A DNA stretch of 8,074 nucleotides from Coprococcus sp. (GTDB lineage Bacteria > Bacillota > Clostridia > Lachnospirales > Lachnospiraceae): positions 1-8,074 of the forward strand of contig JAEDGN010000082.1 of assembly GCA_016297495.1 (NCBI GenBank), given 5' to 3'. The notes below the pieces were generated by a model that ran no database searches, was not told where the DNA came from, and worked only from the letters and a program-made list of their open reading frames with translations. Every line of letters starts with the position of its first letter. Position 1 is the first letter of the stretch. Positions 1 through 6,400 of the stretch are shown here, one piece after another. Made by a program: the position numbers and the translations under genes.

Positions 1-333
1 ACCATGATCTACAATCTGGCACTGCCGATCGCACCGCTGCATTACTATGGCGATGAGGCTCAGTATGATTATGACAATCACAAGTTCGGCTTCCCTAAGG
101 GTGATCTTTCCCTGATTCGTGAGAAGACAACACAGCCTATGGGTGCCGGTCCTTACATGTTCAATGAAGTTTCCAACGGTGTTGTTTACATGGAAGCCAA
201 TCAAAAGAAGCAGATATGGTTAACGGTATCAGCTCCGGAACACTTGATATTGCCACACCATCCTACTCCACAGAGCTGGCAGATCAGATCGCTGAGATCA
301 ACGGCGGTGATCCTTCCTTTGACGGCAGTGTGA
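1..333 (+). pseudogene. Peptide ABC transporter substrate-binding protein, upstream fragment before a frame break
   Basis: This is the 3' end of the first reading frame of an extracellular oligopeptide-binding protein (SBP_bac_5, OppA/DppA-like). The gene runs in from beyond the left edge, so the signal peptide and first lobe are not visible. Residues such as ALPIAPLHYYGDEA, FGFPKGDLS and PMGAGPYMF are typical of clostridial OppA-like proteins, just before the point where lobe 2 resumes. Family similarity stops after YMEAN, at about position 201. The remaining ~44 codons to the TGA at 331-333 read out of frame across sequence whose true coding frame is the one used by the next entry. The ATG at position 4 is an internal methionine, not a start. 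I read this as the front part of the same gene as 216-1238, separated by a frameshift with a small deletion. It could be a real pseudogene or an assembly error. Confidence 0.65.
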
Positions 334-1238
334 TCACAACCAAGCTGATCGACTACCGTGGTTATGGTTATATCGGTATCTGTGCCAACAATGTAAAGGT
401 TGGCGACGATCCTGCTTCTGAAGAATCCAAGAACCTGCGTAAGGCTATTGCTACTGTTATTTCTGCATACCGTGATGAGGGTATTGATTCCTACTATGGT
501 GATACAGCTTCCGTTATCAACTATCCGATCTCCAATACATCCTGGGCAGCTCCTCAGGTTACGGATGACGGCTATACCGTTGCTTACTCTGTAGACGTGG
601 ATGGTAATCCGATCTACACAGCAGATATGAAGACAGAAGATAAATATGAAGCAGCCAAGGCAGCAGCTCTGGGCTTCTTTGAAGCAGCAGGCTATACAGT
701 TGCCGACGGCAAGCTGACAGCAGCTCCGGAAGGTGCCAAGCTTGAGTACACCGTTAATATCGGCGGCGGCGGTCAGGGTAACCATCCGACATTCCTGATC
801 CTGAAGAATGCAGCGGATGCATTTGCAAGCATCGGCTTTACACTGACAGTTAATGACCTGGCACAGGCAGCAGATCTGTTTGCTTCCTATCAGTCAGGTG
901 TAGCTGAGATGTGGTGTGCTGCATGGCAGTCCTCCAGTGACCCGGATATGTACCAGCTGTACCACAGCCAGGGTTCCACCAACTACTATGCAATCAATGA
1001 TGAAGATCTTGATACACTGATCATGGATGCCCGTCAGTCCACAGAGCAGTCTTACCGCAAGGGTCTGTACAAGGCTGCCATGGAAATCATTATGGACTGG
1101 GGTGTTGAACTTCCTGTATATCAGCGTTCCGATGCATACATTGTATCTTCAGAACGTGTAGATGTTTCTTCTCTGCCAAATGATATGACACCATACTGGA
1201 ACTGGAAGAGTGAAATTGAAAGTATCGTTGTAAAATAA
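216..1238 (+). CDS. Peptide ABC transporter substrate-binding protein (OppA-like), C-terminal portion
   Basis: This encodes the C-terminal 340 residues of an SBP_bac_5 family lipoprotein or secreted protein that binds peptides outside the cell and delivers them to the OppBC-type permease. The segment starts with MVNGISSGTLDIATPS and continues through YGYIGICANNVKVGDD, ESKNLRKAI, YYGDTASVINYPISN and a PDMYQLYHS stretch. It ends MDWGVELPVYQR...YWNWKSEIESI, the normal C-terminus of this family, so the 3' end is intact at TAA. The frame is open back to 168, and SKEAD just before the ATG also fits the family. The ATG at 216 is therefore internal: no proper ribosome binding site precedes it and it falls within a domain. 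The full protein would normally exceed 500 residues. As it stands, this fragment would lack the signal peptide and much of lobe 1 and would not be exported, unless the frame break is an artefact. It is the first gene of an opp-type operon. Family assignment is firm; the exact peptide specificity is unknown. Confidence 0.8.
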   Translation: MVNGISSGTLDIATPSYSTELADQIAEINGGDPSFDGSVITTKLIDYRGYGYIGICANNVKVGDDPASEESKNLRKAIATVISAYRDEGIDSYYGDTASVINYPISNTSWAAPQVTDDGYTVAYSVDVDGNPIYTADMKTEDKYEAAKAAALGFFEAAGYTVADGKLTAAPEGAKLEYTVNIGGGGQGNHPTFLILKNAADAFASIGFTLTVNDLAQAADLFASYQSGVAEMWCAAWQSSSDPDMYQLYHSQGSTNYYAINDEDLDTLIMDARQSTEQSYRKGLYKAAMEIIMDWGVELPVYQRSDAYIVSSERVDVSSLPNDMTPYWNWKSEIESIVVK

Positions 1239-1248
1239 AACAATTAAT

Positions 1249-1355
1249 TGAGGTTGCTGCAATAAGTAATCTGCCGGCATATAACCTTTATGTGCCGGCA
1301 GAGGCAATACTGTATGGCCAATACTGTACAGCATAAGTGTGGCAGCCTCATTTTT
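1249..1355 (+). terminator. Branched hairpin structure with T-tract between binding-protein and permease genes
   Basis: A closing stem of about 13 bp pairs 1249-1261 with 1338-1350 (TGAGG...CCTCA, with G-T wobbles) and is followed directly by TTTTTGTTCTTT. Inside it sits a 14-bp hairpin, 1271-1284 with 1288-1301 (core CTGCCGGCA/TGCCGGCAG, loop CCT). A weaker hairpin spans 1308-1328 (TAC.GTAT/ATAC.GTA). The arrangement resembles a three-way junction ending in a T-run, so it could act as a partial terminator or as a 3'-end stabiliser for the abundant binding-protein mRNA. This would uncouple its level from the downstream permease genes, a common arrangement in ABC importer operons. The pairing is read by eye; the function is inferred. 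A metabolite-binding leader is possible but I recognise no known class. Confidence 0.55.
1305..1328 (+). repeat. 10-bp direct repeat CAATACTGTA, two copies
   Basis: CAATACTGTA occurs at 1305-1314 and again at 1319-1328, a 14-base periodicity. The copies lie within the small third hairpin of the intergenic structure. This may be a simple slippage duplication; no protein-binding role can be shown. Confidence 0.6.
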
Positions 1356-1404
1356 GTTCTTTCATAAAATGGTTCATTGATTGATAGAGAGGAATGATAA
1401 CCGA

Positions 1405-2391
1405 ATGCGAAAATACATCCTGAAAAGAATTGCTTTGTCAGTCGGAATTCTGTTTTGCGTGACCTTCATTATCTATGCTTTGCTGCGCTGTCTGCCGGCC
1501 TCCTATGTGGAGAATATGGCCATGCAGCTTGCGATGAAGCCTGGTGCAAAACCATATGAAGAATGGCTGGCTCAGCTGAATGCTTCCTATGGCCTGGATA
1601 AAAGTATCCTGCCGGGTTACCTGACATGGCTGGGAGATGCCATTCGGGGTCATTTTGGTGACAGCTGGAAATATACAGTTCCTGTTCTGCAGAAGTTCAG
1701 TGAAGTTATATGGCTGTCCTTCATTATGGGTGCGATTGCTTTCGTGCTGGAGCTTATTATTGCGATCCCGCTCGGAGTTATTGCCGCTACTAAACAGTAC
1801 TCACGTGCAGATTATGCCATCACCGCAGGCGCGCTGGTAGGTATTTCTCTGCCGACATTCTTTTTCGCAACTATTCTTAAATTAGTTTTTTCAGTGAAAC
1901 TGGGCTGGTTTGACCTCTATGGTCTTGTTGGCCGTAATTATGCACAGCTTGATCAAATGGGCAAGATTCTTGACATGGCCAGCCATCTGGTTCTGCCGAT
2001 CACGACGCTGGTCATTGTTTCGGTAGGTTCTCTGATGCGTTATACCCGTACCAATATGCTGGAGGTATTGAATGCCGATTATATCCGTACGGCTCGTGCA
2101 AAAGGTCTGTCCGAGAAAAAAGTTATCTACCAGCATGCATTCCGCAATACGCTGATTCCGCTGGTTACAATTGTGGGTGGCTCTCTGCCGTCACTTTTCT
2201 CCGGAGCGCTGATCACAGAAACTCTGTTTTCAATTCCGGGTATTGGATATACGTCTTATCAGGCCATGCTGATCGGAGATATTCCGTTCTCCATGTTTTA
2301 TATGACGTTTCTGGCAATTTTGACACTGGCAGGCAATCTGCTTTCCGATATTCTGTATGCCGTGGTTGACCCGCGGGTACGTATTGCATAG
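1405..2391 (+). CDS. oppB: Peptide ABC transporter permease, OppB/DppB type
   Basis: This is one of the two membrane-spanning subunits of a peptide importer (BPD_transp_1 fold). It forms half of the translocation channel in the cytoplasmic membrane. The 328-residue length is normal for OppB. The N-terminus MRKYILKRI followed by a hydrophobic span (about 9-29) is typical, and five further spans lie near 103-125, 137-160, 195-213, 253-273 and 296-318. The periplasmic-side loop after the first span contains the usual YGLDKS...YLTWLGDAIRGHFGDSW segment. The EAA coupling helix that docks on the ATPase is at about 224-244 (ADYIRTARAKGLSEKKV). The protein ends VDPRVRIA, as expected. I chose ATG 1405 because it gives the standard N-terminus and follows AGAGAGGA with an 11-base gap; the frame is open back to a TTG at 1381, which would add eight unlikely residues. 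It follows the structured intergenic element and sits 16 bases before the next gene. Confidence 0.93.
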   Translation: MRKYILKRIALSVGILFCVTFIIYALLRCLPASYVENMAMQLAMKPGAKPYEEWLAQLNASYGLDKSILPGYLTWLGDAIRGHFGDSWKYTVPVLQKFSEVIWLSFIMGAIAFVLELIIAIPLGVIAATKQYSRADYAITAGALVGISLPTFFFATILKLVFSVKLGWFDLYGLVGRNYAQLDQMGKILDMASHLVLPITTLVIVSVGSLMRYTRTNMLEVLNADYIRTARAKGLSEKKVIYQHAFRNTLIPLVTIVGGSLPSLFSGALITETLFSIPGIGYTSYQAMLIGDIPFSMFYMTFLAILTLAGNLLSDILYAVVDPRVRIA

Positions 2392-2393
2392 GA

Positions 2394-2400
2394 AAGGAGG
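2394..2400 (+). promoter_or_regulatory. Ribosome binding site fixing the oppC start
   Basis: AAGGAGG lies 7 bases before ATG 2408. It decides in favour of that start over the in-frame ATG at 2357, which lies inside oppB and would add 17 residues of non-family sequence. Confidence 0.85.
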
Positions 2401-2407
2401 ACCTGTA

Positions 2408-3955
2408 ATGATAGATAAAAAAGATGTAACTGAAACAAACGAAACGAAAGAGACCAGTCAATATTCTTTGAATGATGACCGTCGTGTCAAGGTACTTTCT
2501 CCCGGCGCACTGGTCGTTAAAAGATTTTTCCGAAACCGTCTGGCTGTTCTTGGAATGATTATGCTGATCGCCATGTTTGTTTTTTCCTTCATTGGCGGTC
2601 TGGTCAGTCCTTACGGACAGGATCAGCAGTTTTATCGTTATGACAGTCAGTTGAAAGAATTTGCGGGCGTTGTCAAGAATAATGATTTTCGTTATACAGC
2701 TGCAGATGGTCAGAAATTTGACAGTGTACTGCAGGCAAAGTTCCAGCTGGCATATCAGAAAGGTGAATCATCCTTTAATTATAAAGATGTGGATTATGAG
2801 ATTACAGAAGAAGGAACCGATTTTTATTCCATATCCTCTGATGGTACGATGCTGGCCATCGCGTTTAAGGACATTGTAAACGGCGATGGTGCGGATATTC
2901 CTTTTTCCGTAAAATACGAAGCATTGAAGGCTTATACGAATAATGAAACGGCTTTTACAGCAGATGGTGCAGAATACACCCTGGATGCGGACGGCAATAT
3001 CGTGACAGGCGGTACGGTAATCGGTTATATCAGCCGCTTTGTTGTATCACCGACCGGCAATGGTGTTGTTTTCGAACGTATTTTCAAGGAACAGCTGGAA
3101 GAAGCCATCGACAGTGGGCTGGAAGAGTTCAATTATGTGGATGCTGAGGGGGAAGAATACACTTATAAGATTACCTATGATCCAACATCCCTGACATGGT
3201 CTGTGAAGCAGGGAACAGAGACTTATGTCTATGACAGCTATGCACCGCCTTCAAAAGCCCATCCGCTGGGCACAGACAAAAATGGTATGGATATGCTGAC
3301 ACGTCTGATGTACGGCGGCCGTGTATCCCTGATCATCGGTTTCATTGTTGTATTTATTGAGACGATTATCGGTGTTATTCTCGGCGGTATTGCCGGATAT
3401 TTTGGTAAATGGGTGGACAATCTGATCATGCGTATTGTGGATATTTTCTATTGTATCCCATCCATGCCGCTGATCATTATCCTTGGTGCTGCCATGGATG
3501 CCATGAAGGTGGCCCCGATGACACGTATGGTTTACCTGATGCTGATTCTTGGTTTTCTGGGATGGCCGTCCATTGCCCGTCTGGTTCGCGGACAGATTCT
3601 GTCTTTGCGTGAGCAGGAATTCATGGCGGCTGCAGAAGCCTGTGGTATCCGCGTCAGCCGGCGTATCTTCAGACATCTCATTCCGAACGTCATTCCTCAG
3701 CTGATCGTTACCTGTACTATGGGACTTGGTTCTACGATCATTATGGAAGCAACCTTGTCCTTCCTTGGCATTGGTGTCAAGTTCCCGTTTGCTTCCTGGG
3801 GTAATATTATTACGGATGTTAATGAGGCTTATGTTATGACTCATTACTGGTTTGTATGGATTCCGGCAGGTATCTGTCTGTTGATTGCCGTACTGGGCTT
3901 TAACTTTGTTGGTGACGGTCTGCGCGATGCGTTCGACCCGAAGATGAAACGGTAA
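2408..3955 (+). CDS. oppC: Peptide ABC transporter permease, OppC/DppC type, with large extracytoplasmic insert
   Basis: This is the second channel subunit of the peptide importer. It has 515 residues, against about 300 for ordinary OppC. The N-terminal OppC_N region (about 31-68, LVVKRFFRNRLAVLG then a membrane span) is normal, as is the C-terminal part from about 279. That part comprises APPSKAHPLGTDKNGMDMLTRLMYGGRVSL, five membrane spans, the EAA helix EQEFMAAAEACGIRVSRRIFRHLIPN (402-427), SFLGIGVKFP, and the ending GLRDAFDPKMKR. Between them, residues about 71-278 form an acidic, aromatic-rich soluble insert placed in the first external loop. It contains three diverged copies of a helix-plus-FNY/FTA-hairpin unit (about 104-145, 166-202, 222-267). 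The insert stays in frame with no stops, so it is part of the protein. By topology it would face outside, where the binding protein docks; a role in docking or substrate handling is inference. Related Clostridia may share it. Confidence 0.92.
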   Translation: MIDKKDVTETNETKETSQYSLNDDRRVKVLSPGALVVKRFFRNRLAVLGMIMLIAMFVFSFIGGLVSPYGQDQQFYRYDSQLKEFAGVVKNNDFRYTAADGQKFDSVLQAKFQLAYQKGESSFNYKDVDYEITEEGTDFYSISSDGTMLAIAFKDIVNGDGADIPFSVKYEALKAYTNNETAFTADGAEYTLDADGNIVTGGTVIGYISRFVVSPTGNGVVFERIFKEQLEEAIDSGLEEFNYVDAEGEEYTYKITYDPTSLTWSVKQGTETYVYDSYAPPSKAHPLGTDKNGMDMLTRLMYGGRVSLIIGFIVVFIETIIGVILGGIAGYFGKWVDNLIMRIVDIFYCIPSMPLIIILGAAMDAMKVAPMTRMVYLMLILGFLGWPSIARLVRGQILSLREQEFMAAAEACGIRVSRRIFRHLIPNVIPQLIVTCTMGLGSTIIMEATLSFLGIGVKFPFASWGNIITDVNEAYVMTHYWFVWIPAGICLLIAVLGFNFVGDGLRDAFDPKMKR

Positions 3956-3968
3956 GGAGGAAAGAAAA

Positions 3969-5117
3969 ATGGCTAAAAAGAATGCAGAAGGCTATCTTTC
4001 GGCGAAAGAATCCCGCCGGATCTCCAAAGAGAACCGTAAGATCACCAATGAATTTGAAAAAAAGAGAAAGCGTAAAAATGTTCCGGAGTCAGAATATCTG
4101 ACAGAGATGCACAACCCGGATAATGCTGTGGAGTTTGATAACCTGCATACCTATTTCTTCACAGATGCAGGTACTGTAAAAAGTGTAGATGGTGTCTCCT
4201 TTGATGTGCCTGTCGGCAAAACGGTCGGTATTGTAGGAGAGTCCGGATGCGGTAAATCTGTTACCAGTCTGTCATTGATGCAGCTGATCCAGAGACCTCA
4301 GGGACAGATCGTTGAAGGTGCTATCCGACTGAACATGGGCACCAAGGCCTATGATGTGACGAAGATGCCTCAGGAGAAGATGCAGCAGATCCGCGGCAAT
4401 TATGTATCCATGATTTTTCAGGAGCCGATGACCAGCCTGAATCCTGTATTCCGTATCGGAAGACAGGTAGATGAGGTTATTGAGCTTCATGATGGTGAAG
4501 GAAAATCAAAAGAAGAGATCAAGGCAAGAACCATTGCTCTTCTCGAGATGGTAGGTATTGCCAACAGTGAAGGTGTTTACCAGATGTTTCCTCATGAGCT
4601 GTCGGGTGGTATGCGCCAGCGTGTCATGATTGCCATGGCGCTTGCCTGCAATCCGAAGATTATCATCGCTGATGAGCCGACAACGGCGCTTGATGTAACA
4701 ATTCAGGCCCAGATTCTGGATTTGCTACGTCAGCTGAAGGACAAGATCAATTCGTCGATCATGCTGATCACCCATGACCTGGGTGTTATTGCCGAGATGG
4801 CGGATTATGTTGTTGTTATGTATGCGGGCCGTGTTGTGGAGAAAGGTACAGCAGAGGAGATTTTTGAGCATCCATCCCATCCTTATACCATCGGTCTGAT
4901 GGCTTCAAAGCCAATGGTCGGTAAAAAGGTGGATAAGCTTTATTCCATACCGGGCAAGGTTCCGAATCCGATCAATATGCCGAATTACTGCTATTTCAAG
5001 GACCGCTGTGAGATGTGTGTCAGCGCCTGTGAGGGCGCATATCCGTCGGAGATCAGTCTTTCACCGACACATAAAGTAAGCTGCTACCGTTACTGTGAAG
5101 GAAAGGGGGATCAATAA
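3969..5117 (+). CDS. oppD: Peptide ABC transporter ATP-binding protein, OppD/DppD type
   Basis: This is one of two ATPases that power the peptide importer from the cytoplasmic face. All nucleotide-binding motifs are intact in the 382 residues: Walker A GESGCGKS (90-97), Q-loop Q151 in FQEPMTSLNP, signature LSGGM (211-215), Walker B IIIADEP (231-237, catalytic E236), D-loop ALD (240-242) and switch H269. The C-terminal oligopeptide-transporter extension (HPYTIGL onward) carries cysteines at 341, 347, 350, 354, 372 and 376, spaced like the cluster in Opp/Dpp ATPases for which iron-sulfur binding has been reported. The core domain starts only at about residue 53 (AVEFDNLHTYF). The preceding ~50 residues are highly charged (14 Lys/Arg among the first 36) and longer than is usual for OppD. 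ATG 3969 is supported by AAGGAGG at 3954-3960, which overlaps the oppC stop. The stop codon is directly followed by the next start. Confidence 0.94.
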   Translation: MAKKNAEGYLSAKESRRISKENRKITNEFEKKRKRKNVPESEYLTEMHNPDNAVEFDNLHTYFFTDAGTVKSVDGVSFDVPVGKTVGIVGESGCGKSVTSLSLMQLIQRPQGQIVEGAIRLNMGTKAYDVTKMPQEKMQQIRGNYVSMIFQEPMTSLNPVFRIGRQVDEVIELHDGEGKSKEEIKARTIALLEMVGIANSEGVYQMFPHELSGGMRQRVMIAMALACNPKIIIADEPTTALDVTIQAQILDLLRQLKDKINSSIMLITHDLGVIAEMADYVVVMYAGRVVEKGTAEEIFEHPSHPYTIGLMASKPMVGKKVDKLYSIPGKVPNPINMPNYCYFKDRCEMCVSACEGAYPSEISLSPTHKVSCYRYCEGKGDQ

Positions 5118-6143
5118 ATGGCTGATAAAAATAAAATGACAGAAATGGAATATGAACCCCTGGTTTATGATCCACAGTATATCCTCATGGTCAACCAACT
5201 GAAAAAGTATTTCCCGATCAAGGGGGGGATGGTCTCCAGAGTGGTTGGTCAGGTAAAGGCGGTTGACGGTGTTACCTTTAATCTGAAACGCGGTACCACC
5301 ATGGGTCTGGTAGGCGAGTCCGGCTGCGGCAAGACAACAACAGGACGTACGATCCTTCGTCTTGCAGGAGAGAAGACAGGTGGTGAGGTATTGTTCAACG
5401 GCAAAGAGGTCTATGATCTGACCAACAAGGAAATGCGTTCCATGCGTACGAAGATGCAGATCATTTTCCAGGATCCGTTTTCAAGTCTTTCTCCGAGACT
5501 TCCTGTTGCTGAGATCATCGGTGAAGCAGTCCGTGAACACAACCTGGTGCCAAAGGCAGAATTTAATGATTACATTGATCAGGTCATGGACAACTGCGGT
5601 CTGCAGCCTTTCCATAAGGATCGTTATCCTCATGAGTTCTCAGGCGGCCAGCGTCAGCGTATCTGTATTGCTCGTGCGCTGGCTCTGAATCCGGAATTTG
5701 TTGTCTGTGATGAGCCTGTATCTGCTCTGGACGTATCCATTCAGGCACAGATCATTAACCTGCTGAAGGATTTGCAGGAACAGTATAAACTGACTTACCT
5801 GTTTATTTCCCATGACCTGTCAGTCGTAGAGCATATATCCGATTCCGTTGGTGTTATGTATCTGGGCAATCTGGTTGAGTACGGTGATACAGATGATATA
5901 TTTAACAATCCACTGCATCCGTATACAAAGGCGTTGTTCTCTGCGATACCGGTTCCTGACCCGAAGGTAAAAAAGAACCGTATCGTACTGGAAGGTTCCA
6001 TTCCGTCACCGGCCAATCCGCCGGCAGGCTGTAAGTTCCATACGCGCTGTCCGTACTGTACGGAGAGATGTAAGAGTGAAGTGCCTGTTCAGAAAGAGAT
6101 CGAGCCGGGACATTATGTCGTTTGCCATCTTTACGACAAATAA
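5118..6143 (+). CDS. oppF: Peptide ABC transporter ATP-binding protein, OppF/DppF type
   Basis: This is the partner ATPase of OppD; together they would form the heterodimeric motor of the importer. It has 341 residues, normal for OppF. Motifs are Walker A GESGCGKT (66-73), Q-loop Q118 in IIFQDPFSSLSPR, signature FSGGQRQR (174-181), Walker B VVCDEP (195-200, catalytic E199), D-loop ALD (204-206) and switch H232. The segment YFPIKGGMVSRVVGQVKAVDGV near the N-terminus and SALDVSIQAQIINLL are OppF hallmarks and separate it from OppD. The C-terminal extension holds cysteines at 305, 311, 314, 318 and 336, again a possible metal or iron-sulfur site. ATG 5118 directly abuts the oppD stop (TAAATG). 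The ribosome binding site AAAGGGGG lies inside the end of oppD, which suggests coupled translation. A seven-G run occurs at 5222-5228 in the coding sequence. This is the last gene of the operon. Confidence 0.94.
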   Translation: MADKNKMTEMEYEPLVYDPQYILMVNQLKKYFPIKGGMVSRVVGQVKAVDGVTFNLKRGTTMGLVGESGCGKTTTGRTILRLAGEKTGGEVLFNGKEVYDLTNKEMRSMRTKMQIIFQDPFSSLSPRLPVAEIIGEAVREHNLVPKAEFNDYIDQVMDNCGLQPFHKDRYPHEFSGGQRQRICIARALALNPEFVVCDEPVSALDVSIQAQIINLLKDLQEQYKLTYLFISHDLSVVEHISDSVGVMYLGNLVEYGDTDDIFNNPLHPYTKALFSAIPVPDPKVKKNRIVLEGSIPSPANPPAGCKFHTRCPYCTERCKSEVPVQKEIEPGHYVVCHLYDK

Positions 6144-6152
6144 AATGCATGG

Positions 6153-6356
6153 TAACTGTTCAGCCTTTCGGTCTTTCTCCGCACATACGGACAGTTTCCA
6201 ACCTTCAAACACGTTCTCACTCGACGAAAAACACAGCGGTACTAAGGATTTTTGTTCATTTTATTCCAAAAATCCAAGTACCGGTGTTTTTCAAACGGTT
6301 TTCAGGTGGAATCCTGCCGTATCTGTGCTGTCAAATACGAACAGGCTGAACAGTTA
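6153..6356. mobile_element. Imperfect 204-bp palindrome, MITE-like element with 14-bp perfect inverted ends
   Basis: The two ends are perfect inverted copies: TAACTGTTCAGCCT at 6153-6166 and AGGCTGAACAGTTA at 6343-6356. The pairing continues inward with gaps: 6167-6170 with 6338-6341, 6181-6184 with 6325-6328, 6185-6190 with 6317-6322, 6196-6200 with 6307-6311, 6226-6234 with 6284-6292, 6237-6243 with 6277-6283, and 6246-6254 with 6267-6275, leaving a loop at 6255-6266. The whole unit can therefore fold as one long hairpin. The outermost bases are TA on both sides, as would be left by an element that duplicates a TA target. It has no transposase or credible ORF. I infer a MITE or ERIC-like palindromic repeat; copy number elsewhere in the genome cannot be seen here. 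Confidence 0.65.
6237..6291 (+). terminator. Possible bidirectional terminator in the palindrome core
   Basis: CGGTACT (6237-6243) and GGATTTTTG (6246-6254) pair with CAAAAATCC (6267-6275) and AGTACCG (6277-6283), separated by small bulges. GTG then five Ts follow (6287-6291). On the opposite strand the hairpin is likewise followed by CTGTGTTTTTC. It lies about 95 bases after the oppF stop, so it could end opp transcription. The T-run does not start immediately at the stem and the stem is AT-rich, so strength is uncertain. Confidence 0.4.
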
Positions 6357-6370
6357 GATAAGGTGTGAAG

Positions 6371-6400
6371 ATGATGAATAGTGGGAGGTGTGTACGATGA
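6371..6400 (+). CDS. Possible 9-codon leader ORF (MMNSGRCVR)
   Basis: ATG 6371 opens a 9-codon frame that ends with TGA at 6398-6400, overlapping the ATG of the following small gene as ATGA. AAGGTG at 6360-6365 sits 5 bases upstream and could serve as its ribosome binding site. Overlap of this kind is typical of translational coupling. The peptide contains two arginines, but far too few to argue for attenuation control. It may equally be a chance ORF. Confidence 0.2.
   Translation: MMNSGRCVR

Noticed and set aside
201..785. 194-codon reverse-strand frame over the binding-protein gene
   Set aside because: It is cysteine/isoleucine-rich, has no ribosome binding site, and lies antisense to a well-conserved SBP_bac_5 region.
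1394..1423. Short frame MITECENTS overlapping the oppB start as a leader peptide
   Set aside because: AGAGG lies only about one base before its ATG, too close for initiation; the same site serves oppB at 1405.
3251..3844. Long open frame (197 codons) on the reverse strand within oppC
   Set aside because: Its product is rich in His/Asn/Thr with no recognisable domain. It lies wholly opposite the conserved membrane domain of oppC, so it is a codon-composition shadow.
5222..5228. Seven-G homopolymer inside oppF as a possible phase-variation site
   Set aside because: The tract encodes the normal K-G-G of the family, is short, and oppF is otherwise intact, so there is no evidence of switching.
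6153..6356. The long palindrome as a CRISPR array or retron RNA
   Set aside because: There are no regularly spaced direct repeats and no reverse transcriptase or Cas gene nearby.
6076..6357. Two overlapping + strand frames (75 and 93 codons) running across the palindrome
   Set aside because: They begin inside oppF or at its stop, lack ribosome binding sites, and follow the repetitive palindrome rather than any protein family.
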